Counted from the first letter of the stretch, positions 11,010 to 23,275 are shown. The stretch is 64,000 nt of DNA from Ceratothoa steindachneri (GCA_963969495.1 OZ018321.1:189307485-189371484); one strand, 5' to 3'. Notes: a model not told the origin generated them from the letters alone. Program-made: numbers and translations.

Positions 11010-11695
11010 TGTCAGCTTTTACCTTTTTTCTCTGTTTTCTTCTCTTTTTTTATTTGTTTTATTTTTTATTTATTATATGATTTTTATTTGCTTTGGCTTT
11101 CCTTTATTCTCGCATTTTTATTTTATTTTCTCTCAATTTTTATTCTCTTTCTCTTCTCTTTATTCTATTTTATTCCTTTTTTCCCTTATTTCCTTATTTT
11201 TATGTCATTTTGTTCTTTTCTATATATCTCATTTTTTTAGGTTTTTCTTGATTTCTTCACTTTTATTCGCTTTTTGTTCTTTATTAGCTTTTTTTCTTCT
11301 TTATATTCTCATTTTTATTTGTTGTTTTAATTCTCTCATTTTTATTGGTATATCTCTCCTATTCTGTTATTTTTCTCGCTTTATATTATCTCTTTATCTT
11401 CTTTATCTTCCCATTTTTATGTGATATTTCTCTGCTTTGTTCTCATATTTAAATTTTTTTTATTTCTAGATTCTCTTAACTTTTATATTTGTCCATTTTT
11501 TCTTTTATGGTCTTATTTTCATTTACTTTCTATTTTCTCTATTCTCTTATTTTATTTGCTTTTGCTTTTCTATTATCTTTTTATTTTCTTTGTTCTCTCA
11601 TTTTCTCTTTTCTTTATTCTATTTTTTATTTCATTTTGTTTTTGTATTCTCTCATTTTATTTTATTTTCATTTTCTCTCATTCGTCCCTTCCCTC
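11010..11695. repeat. 680-bp pyrimidine-strand low-complexity tract
   Basis: Almost pure T/C on the plus strand with recurrent CTCATTTTTATT / TTTATTCTCTCATTTT words, a degenerate satellite-like texture. It generates long Phe/Leu/Ser-rich open frames in all three plus frames (up to 167 codons) purely from composition. Long pyrimidine tracts can form triplex DNA; that is inference here. Confidence 0.85.
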
Positions 11696-11775
11696 CTCCC
11701 CGGACGGCAAAAGATTGCGAATTGTTCCCATTCCGAAATAAGAGCGCTCTAAAACAGGGGTGCAGAAGCAAACCT

Positions 11776-12241
11776 CCGTAAGAACTCTATAATAAACCAG
11801 GAACCCTGCAAGAACCCAAGAACTAACGTAAGAACTGTGCGGGAACCCCCAAACTAACATAAGAAATGTGTGGGAACCCAAGAACTAACGTAAGAACGGT
11901 GCGGGAACTCAAGAACTAAGATAAGAACTGTGTGGGAACCCAAGAACTAACGTAAGAACTGTTCGGGAACCCAAGAACTAACATAAGAACTGTGTGGGAA
12001 CCCAAGAACTAACGTAAGAACTGTTCGGGAACCCAAGAACTAACATAAGAACTGTGCGGCAACCCAAGAACTAACGTAAGAACTGTGCGAGAACCCAAGA
12101 ACTAACGTAAGAACTGTGCGGGAACCCAGGAACTAACGTAAGAACCCTGCGGCAACCCAAGAACTAACGTAAGAACTCTTAGGGAACCCAAGAACTAACG
12201 TAAGAACCCTGCGGCAACCCAAGAACTCCGTAAGTACCCAG
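11776..12241. repeat. 31-bp minisatellite A (aactaacgtaagaactgtgcggg...)
   Basis: About 13-14 tandem copies of a 31-bp unit beginning aactaacgtaagaactgtgc, clean from 11821 to 12221 and degenerate at both edges. In the first eight units the seventh to ninth bases mostly alternate acg / aca, and gtgcggg alternates with gtgtggg. This indicates a 62-bp dimer as the higher-order unit. Later units are monomeric. Confidence 0.95.
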
Positions 12242-13910
12242 TGAGCATGTACCCCTTATCCCCTTAAACCCCAACAGCCCGGCAAATCCACTTGATGGAT
12301 CTGTCGATTATTTAACGATATGGGCCATTATCGCCTTTTGAGGCGCTTTTTAGTATCGCTATAAAATTCTAGTCATAAAATATAATGAATTAATCAGAAT
12401 TTCTTCGCATTAATTAGAATTTATACGGTTTAGAGCGGCTTCGAATAACCCCCAAATGCTTCTCCCTCTCGTGGAACAGAAAGAAAAGAACATACATGGT
12501 GCTAGCTGCTGGTCGTATAAGGCGATTAAATCTGAATGTATACATGAAAGGGCAGATACAGGGACTGGAGAATTCGAGCCCTTATATAAAAAAAAATGAA
12601 AAGAGAAAAGAAGACAAAGAAAAAGAAATAAATCGAAGAAGGAGAATAAGGCCAAGAACAGGAAAGAGAAAAAAAAGAAACAAGAAGAGAAAGAACCCTA
12701 CATAATGGGATTGAGATCATTGGAACTCTTAAAAATGAGTCCATAATAGAGAAAGCAAAAGAGTTTAAAGGTTCGAACTTAAGCCACTCCCCCTTCGAGT
12801 TCTGAGGCTGAACAAGTTCGTACTATCAACTCCAAGAGAACCCCTAAGATGCGCCCCTTTTAAAGGGGACTTTATTTCTCTTTTGGGTCATAATTTATTC
12901 TCCTTTCTTCTATCTATTCTCTTTATTTCCTAATCTGTTCCTTAAATGGGAGCGCGCGACCCCATGAATTGGCTCTGTCGCTGAACAATGAAAGAACCTC
13001 AAAATCACTTACCTCCTTTTCCTCTCGAAAAGGGGACGTAAATGTACTACTACTAGTAGTAGTGGGATCAGGAGTGGTAGTATTATTGACAATACTATTA
13101 GTAATAGTATTATTAGTCATTTTCCTTTCGCCCCCTTCGCCAAAATGGAGCGTGGCAAAATCATATTTATTTTCGACTTTTCATTTTCATTTATTTTTTT
13201 TATTTTTTCACGATTCATTTTGGACGAGAAATCTAAGCTGGGGTTTTGGGGGGGGGGGACCCTCGAATTCGTGTATGTATGGTAAATGGACAGGTAAACA
13301 AACTCCAAAAGTAGACATCCAGACATGGGAGTGGATGGACATGTAGATCAATGCATAAAGATCAAACGAGCTGGAACAAGAATGAGCAAGGCGCTCGTTA
13401 TTACATTATTAGGTTGACATTCACATATGTAAGCTGATAGACCAACACACAGAGAGACATAGATGGATGGATAGATAGATAATTTACATGTTCATTCAAT
13501 CCTCCCTTGTCTAATTCAGGTCTAAGAGGGAATGGAAAACAGACCCTATTCAACACTCCAATGTTTATGTAAAACGCACCAAAAGGAAAAGGAAAAGCAG
13601 ATTCGGAGTGATTTCGTCTTGTGCATTCGTCCATCGCAAGCCAAGATTAACCTGGAATTCCTTGATTTAGGATGAACGAACGAAAGGCGAGACCAAACGG
13701 ACGGGGCTCTACTACAAGACCTCAGAATAGCTATCTCCTGTTAACCCCGTGTGGAAGCTACGTAGACTATATCAATGTGGACCTTGGATGTGTGTATGAG
13801 AGCGGAATGAAATTATGAACGCCCTTCCGCTCTGTTGGGTGTATGAAGAAATTGTATATACATATAGGGAAATATGGAAAAAGCTCCCAAAGTGCACGTG
13901 AGTCAAAGTT
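12242..13910. other. Intergenic DNA, no gene recognised
   Basis: Contains an A/G-rich block (12585-12700), a TAG/TTA trinucleotide-like region with short palindromes (13040-13120, e.g. ctactactagtagtag), an 11-G run at 13248-13258, and short composition-driven open frames. The stretch 13570-13620 resembles a diverged single arm of the inverted repeat at 13911. No conserved protein was seen. Confidence 0.5.
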
Positions 13911-14027
13911 ATGCAGATACACCCACAAAGGAAAAGTGAAAAACGATTCCAAGCGCTTTCGTCTTTATTCTAAATACGAAAGCGGTCGGAATCGTTTTTC
14001 ACTTTTTCTTTGTGAGTGTATCTGCAT
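13911..14027. repeat. 51-bp-arm inverted repeat
   Basis: The left arm 13911-13961 starts atgcagatacaccc and the right arm 13977-14027 ends gtgtatctgcat. They are near-perfect reverse complements around a 15-nt spacer. The sequence could extrude as a hairpin. It has no terminal-repeat or target-duplication signature that I could identify. Confidence 0.9.
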
Positions 14028-14119
14028 ATGGAAATATATGTATATAGAAGTGTGTGTGTGTGTGAATTTGCAAGCAGGTTGTGTATTTTTGGTAGGGGGA
14101 GGTGGGAAGGTGAAGTGAG

Positions 14120-14860
14120 TTTCAATTTCAACTTGAGCGATTCGTCTTTCGATGGTTGTTATGACATAATGAAAGATGCAGAGCTCTGACCACAGCATTT
14201 TCGGCCAAACTGTAGGTTTTGGTGAGGATGTCAAGAATACAGAGTTATCCACTAAATCCAAGGACGATATTGTTAAAGTGACTTATCTGGTACACTCATA
14301 TCGGTTATAGTTCGTGTAGCTGATGTAAATGATTGCCTTATCCATAGGATTATTACAAAGCTTTATGAGATTAGTACTGTTCAAAATCTAAAACATTGTG
14401 TTCGGTCCACTCAATAACCACTTCTAAACACCTTCTAAAGTGCTGAATGAGATGTAAAATGGTGAGAAACATCACATTTTATTCAGCATTGTAAGGTTAC
14501 GGTTACAAAATCTTGTGTTAAGAGGTTAGGGAGCAGTGAAGAAGCCGTTCATCAGTGTCGTCACCCGCATACAGACGGCTTCCCTTTGTCAAAATTCAAC
14601 TTGCTTTGGATGCTGTTAACTATGTTCTTAAGGAGTCCTGGGAGGTATTTTTATCCCAACTGCGCTCATAGTACGGATAAACACAACGGAGAAGACCTAA
14701 TAGTATCAAAATGCATATACGCGACCTAATTGTAAGAATGTAATCAGGGTTCGAGTTTATGGCCTCTTGGCCTTAAGAATAACGCTTAATTAATTTAACA
14801 GATTTCATTGAACTATGAGACGATGGGAGACGTAAACAGACTGTGAGTAGCGCCAATTTT
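14120..14860. other. AT-rich intergenic DNA
   Basis: No coding, RNA or repeat structure recognised. Confidence 0.4.
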
Positions 14861-14869
14861 CTCTTTTAA

Positions 14870-15300
14870 ATCGTGGATGAGATTCACTACCGGACAATGA
14901 AATTCGTATAAAGATTAGGATGACAATCGCTGGCAAGCCAGAAGCCACCAGTACTATTCCTCGTTGAAAGGGGGAGATGTTTGGTAGTGTTGCGTTTTGA
15001 CACCAACCAATGATCGTAACCAGGGGACATGGGAGGCATTCGTTCCGAGATAAAAGAATATATATGTTGTGTTGTGAAGACGGGTCAAGGAAAGACAGCG
15101 GTGTTGTGAATGGCTATGTGGGTGATGTTGTGTGCAAGGAGCTACCTGCCTTCTCGGGGGTGGGTCAACGCGTCCGTCAGAAGGCCAGCTCCCTGCCTAC
15201 GCGGAGGTTTTGTGTCCGCTCAGGCCGGGATTAAGCTCGACACCTAGGCGTTGGAAGTCCAACGCCTTATCCAATGGGCTAACGAGAACTCCTAAACATT
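14870..15300 (+). repeat. Dispersed repeat R1, copy 1
   Basis: Same-orientation relative of 33330-33770. Shared blocks in order are ccgga(c/t)aatgaaatt..(a)taaagatt, tcctcgttg(a/g) followed by a G-rich patch and gtttggtagtgttgcgttttg / gaggtagtaatatgttttg, and then ttgtga.t.gctatgtg. The last 80 bp (about 15210-15290) read on the minus strand as a partly tRNA-like segment (cccattggataaggcgttgg). Nature unknown: solo LTR, SINE-like unit or a decayed transposon. Confidence 0.6.
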
Positions 15301-16130
15301 TTTTAATTAAATTCAGAGCGAACACTAACGATGGCATCGAATTCAGGAAGTTTGTAAGGAAAGATCCGTAAAGAACGTGGCGAAGAAAAAGAAAGTGGAA
15401 ATGTGTGGGAGATAGAAAGCCGTAGGACTTCCTCCAGATGTCAGCTGCAGCATGCCTATGTTTCGGGGCAGCGGCTCTTTCCTTCTCGTCTCTTCTTCCT
15501 CGACTACGATCCCCTACATAATTTTCTTCCGTCTGTTCTTTGCCTCTTCGCGAGTGGGTCTCTCACAGGTCACGGCCACACAATACACAAACCTGCGACT
15601 CCATATTACTTGCACTCATACCGAATCTAAGGCACCAAGTTTTGTCAAACTGTGTGTGACAGATGACAGATAAGCAGGAAAAATAGTCCACATTTCTGCG
15701 TGAAATGGCCAACTTTGTGGCACCGGTCTAGTAAGCTCCCTACGGCGTAATGGTTGCGTATGACTAAGCTTTGCTGAGAGCTTTGGTCCTTGTATGTTAT
15801 GAAAGTAAAGGTGGGTCTTGCACGCATTTGCATCATCAGCTTGGTCATAAAAGGGACAGGGACACCGTTCATGATATTGGAGGTCATTGAAGTATTGGCA
15901 CTGTTACTCGAGCGTTGACTCGAGGGACAAACTCTATTGTGCCTCCCGCTGCGGCGGGGGGCACTTTTGGAAGGCACATTGGCATATTGCACCGCGAGGG
16001 TGCCACGCTTAGACGCATTTTCGTGGGAGAAAGAGAGAGGACAGAAGGGAGCACAAAAGGGTTAAGGGGCGCGCATGCTGCCTTGATAAGATAAGATAAG
16101 CTCCCTCTTTGTGCAGAGCTTATACCATTC
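15300..16130. other. Intergenic DNA, no gene recognised
   Basis: Moderate GC. Short open frames on both strands have no recognisable domain. A short gataagataagataag run at 16083-16098 precedes the minisatellite. Confidence 0.4.
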
Positions 16131-16133
16131 GCA

Positions 16134-17067
16134 GGATAAGGCAAGTTGTGATGGGAGCAGTGGGAAATAAAGCAATCAGTGGTATAAACAGTGGGGGATG
16201 AAGCAAGTTGCGGTATGAACAGTGGGGGATAAGGCAAGTTGTGGTGGGAGCAGTGGTGGATAAGGCAAATTGTAGTGTGAGCAGTGGGGGATAAGGCAAG
16301 TTGTGGTGTGAGAAGTGGGGGATAGAGAAAGTTGTGGTATGAGCAATAGGAAATAAAGCAAGTTCTGGTGGAAACAGTGGGGGATAAGGTAAATTGTGAT
16401 ATTAGCAGTGGGTGATAAAACAAGTTGTGGTATGAGCAGTGGGAGATAAGAAAAGTTGTGGTGTGAGCAGTGGGAGATAGAGCAGGTTATGTTATGAGCA
16501 ATGAAGGATAAAGCAAGTTGTGGTATGAGCAATAGGGGGATAAGGCAAGTTGTTGTATGAGCAGTGGGCGATAAAGCAAGTTGTAATATGAGCGATGGGG
16601 GATGAGGCAAGTTGTGATGGAGCAGTGGAGGATGAGGCAAGTTGTAGTGGGGGCAGTGGGAGAGAAAGCAAGTTGTCGTATGAGCAGTGTGTGATAAAGC
16701 AAGTTGTGATGGGAGCAGTGGATGATAAAGCAAGTTGTGGTATGACCAGTAAGTGATAAAACAAGTTGTAGTATGAGTAATGAGGGATAAAGCAAGTTCT
16801 GGTGGGAGCAGTGGGGGATAAGGCAAGTTATGGTATAAGCAGTGTGTGATAAAGCAAGTTGTGGTATGAGTAGTGGAGGATAAGGCAAGTTGTGGTGGAA
16901 GCAATGGGGGATAAAGCAAGTCGTGGTATGATCAGTGGGGGATAAAGCAAGTTGTGGTGGGAGCAGTAGGAGATAAGGCAAGTTGTGTTGGGACCAGTGG
17001 GGGATAAGGCAATTTGTGTTTGGAGCAGTGAGGGATGAGACAAGGTGTGGTGGGAGGAGAGGAGGAT
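16134..17067. repeat. 31-bp minisatellite B (agcagtgggggataaagcaagttgtggtatg)
   Basis: About 30 tandem copies of a 31-bp unit with gataaggcaagttgtggt as the core. Successive gataa words fall 31 bp apart (for example 16693, 16724, 16755). Because 31 is not a multiple of 3 and the minus strand of the unit lacks stops in any frame, all three minus frames are open over hundreds of bases. They give repetitive Leu/Pro/His/Ser proteins of 179, 247 and 215 codons. These are artefacts of the repeat. Confidence 0.95.
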
Positions 17068-17069
17068 AA

Positions 17070-20000
17070 AAGATAACCATAACATACGTAGGCATGAGCG
17101 TGGCTTCCTGTGAGGAATCGGGGTTGGTTGACACCGCCTTTATTCTTTCCTACACTTCTGATCCTTTCTAATTGGGATGGGGGGGAGCCTAGGCTTCTCT
17201 CTCTGTCACATAGAAGTGTCTGATAGGAGGAAGAAAGGGGGAAAAAACAGGACTTGTAAAAACCTATCGGCCATTACAATGACGCACGAATACAGTAATA
17301 ATGCAACTGCCTCCTCTTTGTTATTTAACCATCTACCTTTCCGCTCCTTTAATTATCGACCTTCAGTGGACTTAAGGATGTTTCGTGGTTGGTACTTGCT
17401 GTTGTTCCACTTCCTTTATCATGCCTTCGCTCGCGCGTAGACACTGATGGATCTTTCAATCACTTATGCTCCAAACATCATCTTGGCAAACGAAAAAAAA
17501 CGCGATTTAAATCCGCATGTAAGATACATCCCCACATGTAATTTGGTCAAACAAAAAGACACAAATTGGATAAAGATTTATGTTCCTAACCAGCATAATT
17601 ATCTTATTTATAATCATCACCATAAATAATAGATAAAACGTCTAATTAAAGACCTGGAGCAGAAAAAAATAAATGGCAGGAGATGAAGACAACTCTGAAT
17701 GAACAAATTTACACGTCATGTATCACTTTTGTCCGCACATCTGTGTATGTATAGATTTGTGTAAGAGGTCGTGCTGTATGCACCATTTGTTAAGATCGAC
17801 AAGGGTAGTTGTGTTGTTAAATTTTAGGTTGTTTCTCTAATTTTCTGAAGATTTTTCTATCGTGTAAACACATCTTAGCCATATTTAACCCATAGTCATC
17901 CGGTGTTATTTTTATTTATTCTTTCAGAGTAGTGTTTGTGTTTGTGTTTGTGTTTGTGTTTCCATGGCTTCACTCACGTCTCAGAAGAGTTTCAGACTCC
18001 ACCAACAACTGGACCCATCATCCCGGGTCTTTGGGGCATTGATCAACTGGCGGTGGATTAGACATTTTATTATCAATTATATTTTTTATTATTATTGGTA
18101 GTAGGAGGAGAAACGGGAATAGTAGGCGATGAGGATGAGGTGGAGGGAATATTTGTACACGTTTGGTTAACGTAGTAGTAGGAATCCTCCTGAATCCTCC
18201 TAATGGATATAAGAAGGGCATTTTTATTTAGGATTATTATAATTTTCTCCCAATTACTGTCGCTCCTTCTGTGTTTTCACGCTTGGCCCCCATTTCTCGC
18301 CCCTTTATTTTAAGTTGTCGTTGTGGATCCCCACAGTTTCGCCCGTGTGAATGTCGCCATCATTCGTTCTTTCTCACTCATCTCACGCTCCATCATATTC
18401 CCAACTAAGGTACCTACGTTTATATGCTCAGAACCATTAGGCTTCCTCTCAAGGGTCAAAAGGGGTCCGAATAGTAGCAGTTGAGTTTGGGTTCTAAGGA
18501 TAAGACATTTGTAATCGACTCATTTAAAAAAATAATTCTCGGTTCTTTAATTAATTGGAGACCTATATTAGGCGATTAATTATTTTTTTAATTAAGGACT
18601 AAATGGATAATTAAAGAAAAAATGGATTTTAAGTTGGGAGGTGAAAATAATGTGGACACGTCAATAACTATGGGCTAATTATTAAATCTTCACTGTAAAC
18701 AACTAAAATCGTTGATTTTTTTTTACTGTAAACCACTAAAATTTGCATTCTACTCCATCTAATTTCTTTGTCCATTTTCCTAGTCTGTATACCACTGTAT
18801 TACGCATTGTATTTAGCATCGAGTAATTCTAAGAGTGAGTCTATGATTTTCTCCGTTTTTAGATCCTAAAAATCGCCCGATCCTATCTCGTCAATTTAAT
18901 ACCCACCCTATCCGGTGGTTATTATCGTATCTGTTGAATTTTATAACCACCCACCCATCAATAGGTCCTGTTTTCATCGCAGAATGGAGGTAAAGTTTAG
19001 AGAAATGGGCGTCCTTCCGCTCTAGTATCCTCCTTATTTCCTCCTTTTGGTTATTTGAGCCTAATGATTCCTTAGCTTTTACCTCGTAAATTTTAATCAT
19101 TTACTTTATTAACTTCTCAAAGACTTTCAAATAAAAATGACAGCGTTCTTTGGGTTGTTTTTTTTTAATTAAAAACATAAAAAACAATGGCAACATGTAT
19201 TTAAAAAATCTGGTTCATCCGTATCATTTTACTATTATCATATTTCTTCTGAATATTGCAGCTATTCTTTACATTGACGATAATTTCATAGATGCTGATA
19301 GACTATTTTACTCCTTGTTTGAGCCGAATCGAGAATCAGAAAATAACTTCGACATTTGCCCTGGAGGGTCAAATCAACCGAAACAATTTTCATCTAATCA
19401 CTGCGGATAGTTTTTGAGAGCTCCGAATATGATCAGCAAGAAGATTGGTAGGATATTCCATTGAAAACTCTTCAATAATTGTAGGAATCTGTAGAGGTTC
19501 TGATATTATCGCAAAAAATATTGTTTGTGAAATGCTATTCATCGCTGTTGGCAGGCAGGTCTATAGAAGTGGGCCTTAATGCTCTGCACCACCTCCTTGA
19601 CTTCGTTCCAGTATCGCGAGTGTTCTATTCACTATGGACTGGTTGGTCATTTCTCAACAGCAAGTAATCAATAATCCGCCAGTCTTTAGACCACCTGAGA
19701 CTGAAATTTCTAGAGTGAATTAAGTGCATCATTATAGTGGACTCGCGGGTTGAAGTGTCTGGTTGTTTACTCTCTTAAGTTAATTGAGTGTGAGCTTGAA
19801 TTGATCGTGTACTTGATTGATTACTTCTATTGTGCGAACAAACCAGTGAACGTGTGATTCTGAGAGTAGTATCGTAACTCAGAGGGCAGTCACAGAGTCG
19901 AGAGAGTAGGTAAGAATAATCCGCATGATGCGAGATTATGAAACTTGGACTGGTATGAGGTGGTTATCCAAAAAGCGAGGGTGGGGTGGAGGTTATGGTG

Positions 20001-20770
20001 AAAGGTGAAATCTCGTTATTAAAATACTATTGCGGAACGTATGACGTAAAGCGTGAACTGTGTATTTCTATTGATGATATTTTGTGTAGCTGGTTGTATA
20101 ACCTTCATCACTTATGAATACCTATACAGTATCTCTCTCTCTCCTTGTTTACTCACAGAGACTATTCTATGGACAAAAAAGGGACCTGTCTTCATAATAC
20201 GTAGGAGGCAGATTTAGGAGAGTGCCATGCCCACTAGTTCCCTAATGCCTAATGTAGTTTTTTGTTTTAAATAATCAATGTACCTTCCATACACCAACCG
20301 CCGACTAAATTCAGTTTTGTAAAATAAAAAAAGGCAAAGTTTAGCCATCTGTGCATTCGTTAAGTGTAATCAATGTAGATTGCTACAGACGGTGCCTGAA
20401 GGAGCAGCACTTTTCCCTCGCTCGAGTGAAAACGAGAAGGCCCCGCGCACTAGGTTATATTTAACTCTTTGACGGGGAGTGTGGAAGCTGGTGCATTCTT
20501 CCTTGTCCCTTTATGGACTGAGTTTTCTTACGAGTACCCCCCTTATTTTTGTGCAAGAGGGTGAATGGTGTAGTCAGGGGTAACACTTCTGCTGCAACTG
20601 AAACCTGAAGTACAGGCACAGCTTCCTCCTTCCCGTGTTGTGCTATGATAATAATGGTTAATCATTTACCCTACTCCTTTGTAGATATTTCTATCTATTT
20701 TCTTCTTTATTGCATACTTTAGTCTATTCCCGTGCCAACTTTCACCCCTAATATCCAAAGACGTTCTGGT
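17070..20770. other. AT-rich intergenic DNA
   Basis: Holds a (GTGTTT)n run at 17932-17961 and scattered T-runs. Small open frames (17177-17440, 19150-19410) show no domain I recognise. Confidence 0.4.
17932..17961. repeat. (GTGTTT)n hexamer repeat
   Basis: About five copies of gtgttt. Confidence 0.9.
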
Positions 20771-20778
20771 GGTTTGCG

Positions 20779-21140
20779 ATGTTAACGACAGGAAGAGGCG
20801 TCATGGTGTGGGCAGGTATAATTGGACACAGACTCGTTGGCCGTGTCACGGGGCCTGATGAGGTTAAAGCTACGGCATAAAAGGTGAATAGTTGGTGGTG
20901 TATTCACCATCTCCGGATCTCAACACTTTCGAAAATTTGTGGTCCATCATTAAGCAAGATGTTTATGCCAATGGGCGTTAATTTTCGTCTAAAGAAGTCT
21001 TATGGGCGACCATCAAACGTGAACAAAGGCAGTCCATTGTCCTACTATTAAGAAATTGAAGGATTCCAGGCATGATAGTGTTTTTAAAGTCTTTCGCCGA
21101 AATAAGCGCTCATGTGGGCAAATAATTCCGTATATCCATG
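20779..21140 (+). pseudogene. Tc1-type transposase C-terminal relic
   Basis: Two segments of a DDE transposase of the Tc1 type. The first reads GRGVMVWAGIIGHRLVGRV (normally GGSVMVWG.I). The second reads SPDLNTFENLWSIIKQDVY (SPDLNPIENLW), whose Glu is the third catalytic residue of DD34E. The segment between them that should carry the second Asp is deleted, and stops interrupt the rest. Confidence 0.75.
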
Positions 21141-21144
21141 AATC

Positions 21145-21660
21145 GTGTAGTATAATTATGGTTATATGTTAAGTATATACGCAAAGTATGCTTAATGAGT
21201 ATAATTATCCTTCGATCTCTACAAAATATGTATATATGGCCTACTTTCATTCAAAGGCTATTAGTGTGGTTTACCCTCCCAAATGACGGATCTGGAAATA
21301 AAAACTAAGGAACGTAACACAACACAATGAAAACATAAATTATTTTTGACATATTGTGCCGACTAGGTGGGAAAAGTTTCCTCAAAATTGATTCACAGAG
21401 AACCGAGAAACCCTAACTTTTCCTACACAACTATTATCGTGGTTCAGGGTGTACTTAGGAAGTGGCTACATTAGCACCACCCTGTATAATTCAAAAGCGC
21501 AGGAAAAAATCGCCATTACGGCAAGTCGGTTGTCAACGCCAATCTTGGCTCGAATTTGCAGGCTGACTATGTTCTGGATGTTTCTGATACTATGGGGACT
21601 TTTCTATTAAATACCATGGAATAAGAGGTCAGAATCTAATTTCCATGCCTTTTTTCTTTA
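21145..21660. other. AT-rich DNA with a possible transposon end
   Basis: At 21455-21489 the minus strand reads TACAGGGTGGTGCTAATGTA, which looks like a Tc1/mariner terminal repeat. I could not find the partner end. Confidence 0.3.
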
Positions 21661-21661
21661 T

Positions 21662-21902
<241 letters not shown>

Positions 21903-21967
21903 AAAGCTTTCAGGAATGCGAAAGAATAATGAATCCAGCAAACCGCAAGAAACAGAAAAAAAAGATC

Positions 21968-22200
21968 ATTTTTCTTCGGAAATGTTATTTCTTAATTTGA
22001 AAAAATTCCGTATATGGGGGAGGGATTCGAACCATGCACACTGAGGCAGCGAGCAACCGCTTTGATCTCAATTAAAGCGTCCCTTTGACCACTAGGTTTA
22101 ATTGAGATCAAAGCGGTTGCTCGCTGCCTCAGTGTGCACGGTTCGAATCCCTCCCTCCTATAAGGAATTTTTTCGAATTAAGAAATAACATTTCGGAAGA

Positions 22201-22205
<5 letters not shown>
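21968..22205. repeat. 109-bp-arm palindrome with tRNA-like arms inside a (TA)n tract
   Basis: Left arm 21968-22076 and right arm 22097-22205 are near-perfect reverse complements around a 20-nt spacer (gcgtccctttgaccactagg). Each arm has an exact RNA polymerase III B-box-like word: GGTTCGAATCC at 22140-22150 (+), and its complement at 22023-22033. Read on the minus strand, the spacer gives cctagtggtcaaaggg, resembling a tRNA A-box/D-arm upstream of the B box. I interpret this as a tRNA-derived foldback repeat and not a functional tRNA gene, because no cloverleaf with matching acceptor stem could be drawn. (TA)n tracts flank it: one ends about 65 bp to the left, and one begins directly at its right end. 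Confidence 0.85.

Positions 22206-22246
<41 letters not shown>
22206..22246. repeat. (TA)n microsatellite
   Basis: 41 bp of TA directly abutting the right arm of the palindrome. Confidence 0.95.
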
Positions 22247-22249
<3 letters not shown>

Positions 22250-22865
22250 CACAAGAGGGAGCCAAAGTGGGCTAATGATGTTGTTCAGCTACAAAGCGCA
22301 GCATCGTCTCACAGTAGATGCTGGTGAAAGAGAGGTAGCCAGAAGCAGCATTTCGACCATTGGAGTGGCTCCCCTTCAACCTTTTTCTTTCGGCGAAGGG
22401 TTTCTTTTTTGCCGTTTTCTGAGCCACCCTAGGTCAGCCTTACCTCTGATATGGAGGTGGCTACCTCTGTGCTTTATTATGGGCGCCTCCAAAAATCTCT
22501 TAGAGGAGAGGCGGTTCTCCCTCTACTATAGCCACGGATTCGTGGGTTACCTCCTTACTCCCCTTTTCAAAGTTGCCTTCGGACGACTCTCTACAAGCAC
22601 CAAACTTGCCAAAAATAGTATCAGACATAGGCAGCGTCAGGTCGGTATCTGCCTCATGATATCCCGATGAGAGTAGGCAGACCAGATGCCCTATTAGCCC
22701 TACCCCCCCATCGACTGATCCGAGGTTCATGATCAGGTGAGGGCTGGTATGACCACCCTCCTCCCTAAATATCTCAATAGAGGTCTGAGTGTAGGCTCCA
22801 ATGACCTTTGCTACGGTTGAGATTCCCGAAACATTGGGAATGAACCTTTTGGAGGCTTCTCTCAA
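22250..22865 (-). pseudogene. Unassigned retroelement 5' region / ORF1-like block, copy 1
   Basis: A minus-strand open frame (22865-22500) contains ESSEGNFEKGSKEVTHESVA and is followed by decayed sequence to 22250. It matches by eye the plus-strand copy at 28240-28850. Shared words on that strand are aacctcggatc near the 5' side, and downstream ctctcctcta followed by ggagg and a gggtggct word. Two copies in opposite orientation 6 kb apart show it is a repeat. The plus-strand 141-codon frame over it is judged a shadow. The protein is not recognised; an acidic/basic ORF1 of a LINE is the best guess. Confidence 0.5.
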
Positions 22866-22899
22866 GGTGGAAATGTTCTAAGAGCTGCTCCGCCCCAGA

Positions 22900-23275
22900 T
22901 GGCATGATCTCCCCTGGGGTGAACAAGGTCTCGGTAGGAGCTGGATGAGCTGGATCTCTACTGCTTGCCCCTTTTACTCGGGACGAGTCCGTGTACACTT
23001 ACTGTGGTTCATTGGAGTTTTGGGGGAGGATATCCTCCTCAACTTTATTTACCGATCTTAGTGTTGGGTGCGTGCCCGGCGCCGAAGCATGCTTTCAATT
23101 TTTGTCTTTGTTTTGTGAATATTTGTTGGTCTTTGTTGTTTTTCCTTTTTGACTTGTTTTTCTCTCATTATGCTTATTTCTTGTTTGTATTTTAGAATAG
23201 CTTAATTAATAGGCTTAACTATACTCAACAACTATTCCTTTGATGGTAGTCGCCATATGAGCGCCTCTAAAAATA
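22900..23275 (+). mobile_element. 3' end of an I-clade LINE, second copy
   Basis: Homologous to 2820-3205 of the first LINE. Shared sequence includes tactcg(t/g)gacgagt(t/c), a gttttgg(a/g)ggagg segment encoding the C-terminal tail, a gacgccg(g)agc.tgcttt-like word, a T-rich 3' UTR, and the end cgcca.atg.gc...ctaaaaa.taaata. Only the last about 380 bp is present, the usual 5' truncation of LINE insertions. Confidence 0.7.

Noticed and set aside
10899..11741. Phe/Leu-rich open frames resembling membrane proteins (up to 167 codons)
   Set aside because: Composition artefacts of a pyrimidine tract; open in several plus frames at once.
11776..12241. CRISPR array
   Set aside because: Tandem units abut with no unique spacers; the sequence is eukaryotic.
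15215..15290. tRNA gene on the minus strand
   Set aside because: A D-arm-like and hairpin segment exist, but the loop sizes do not fit an anticodon arm and the B box is broken.
15884..17134. Long minus-strand open frames of 179, 247 and 215 codons
   Set aside because: They are the three-frame read-through of a 31-bp minisatellite lacking stop codons; no non-repeat domain.
22020..22150. Functional tRNA gene
   Set aside because: B-box word present but no cloverleaf with matching acceptor stem, and the sequence is one arm of a palindrome.
22245..22670. Plus-strand 141-codon gene
   Set aside because: Judged the shadow of the minus-strand repeat ORF: the related copy at 28 kb has its natural coding frame on the corresponding opposite strand.
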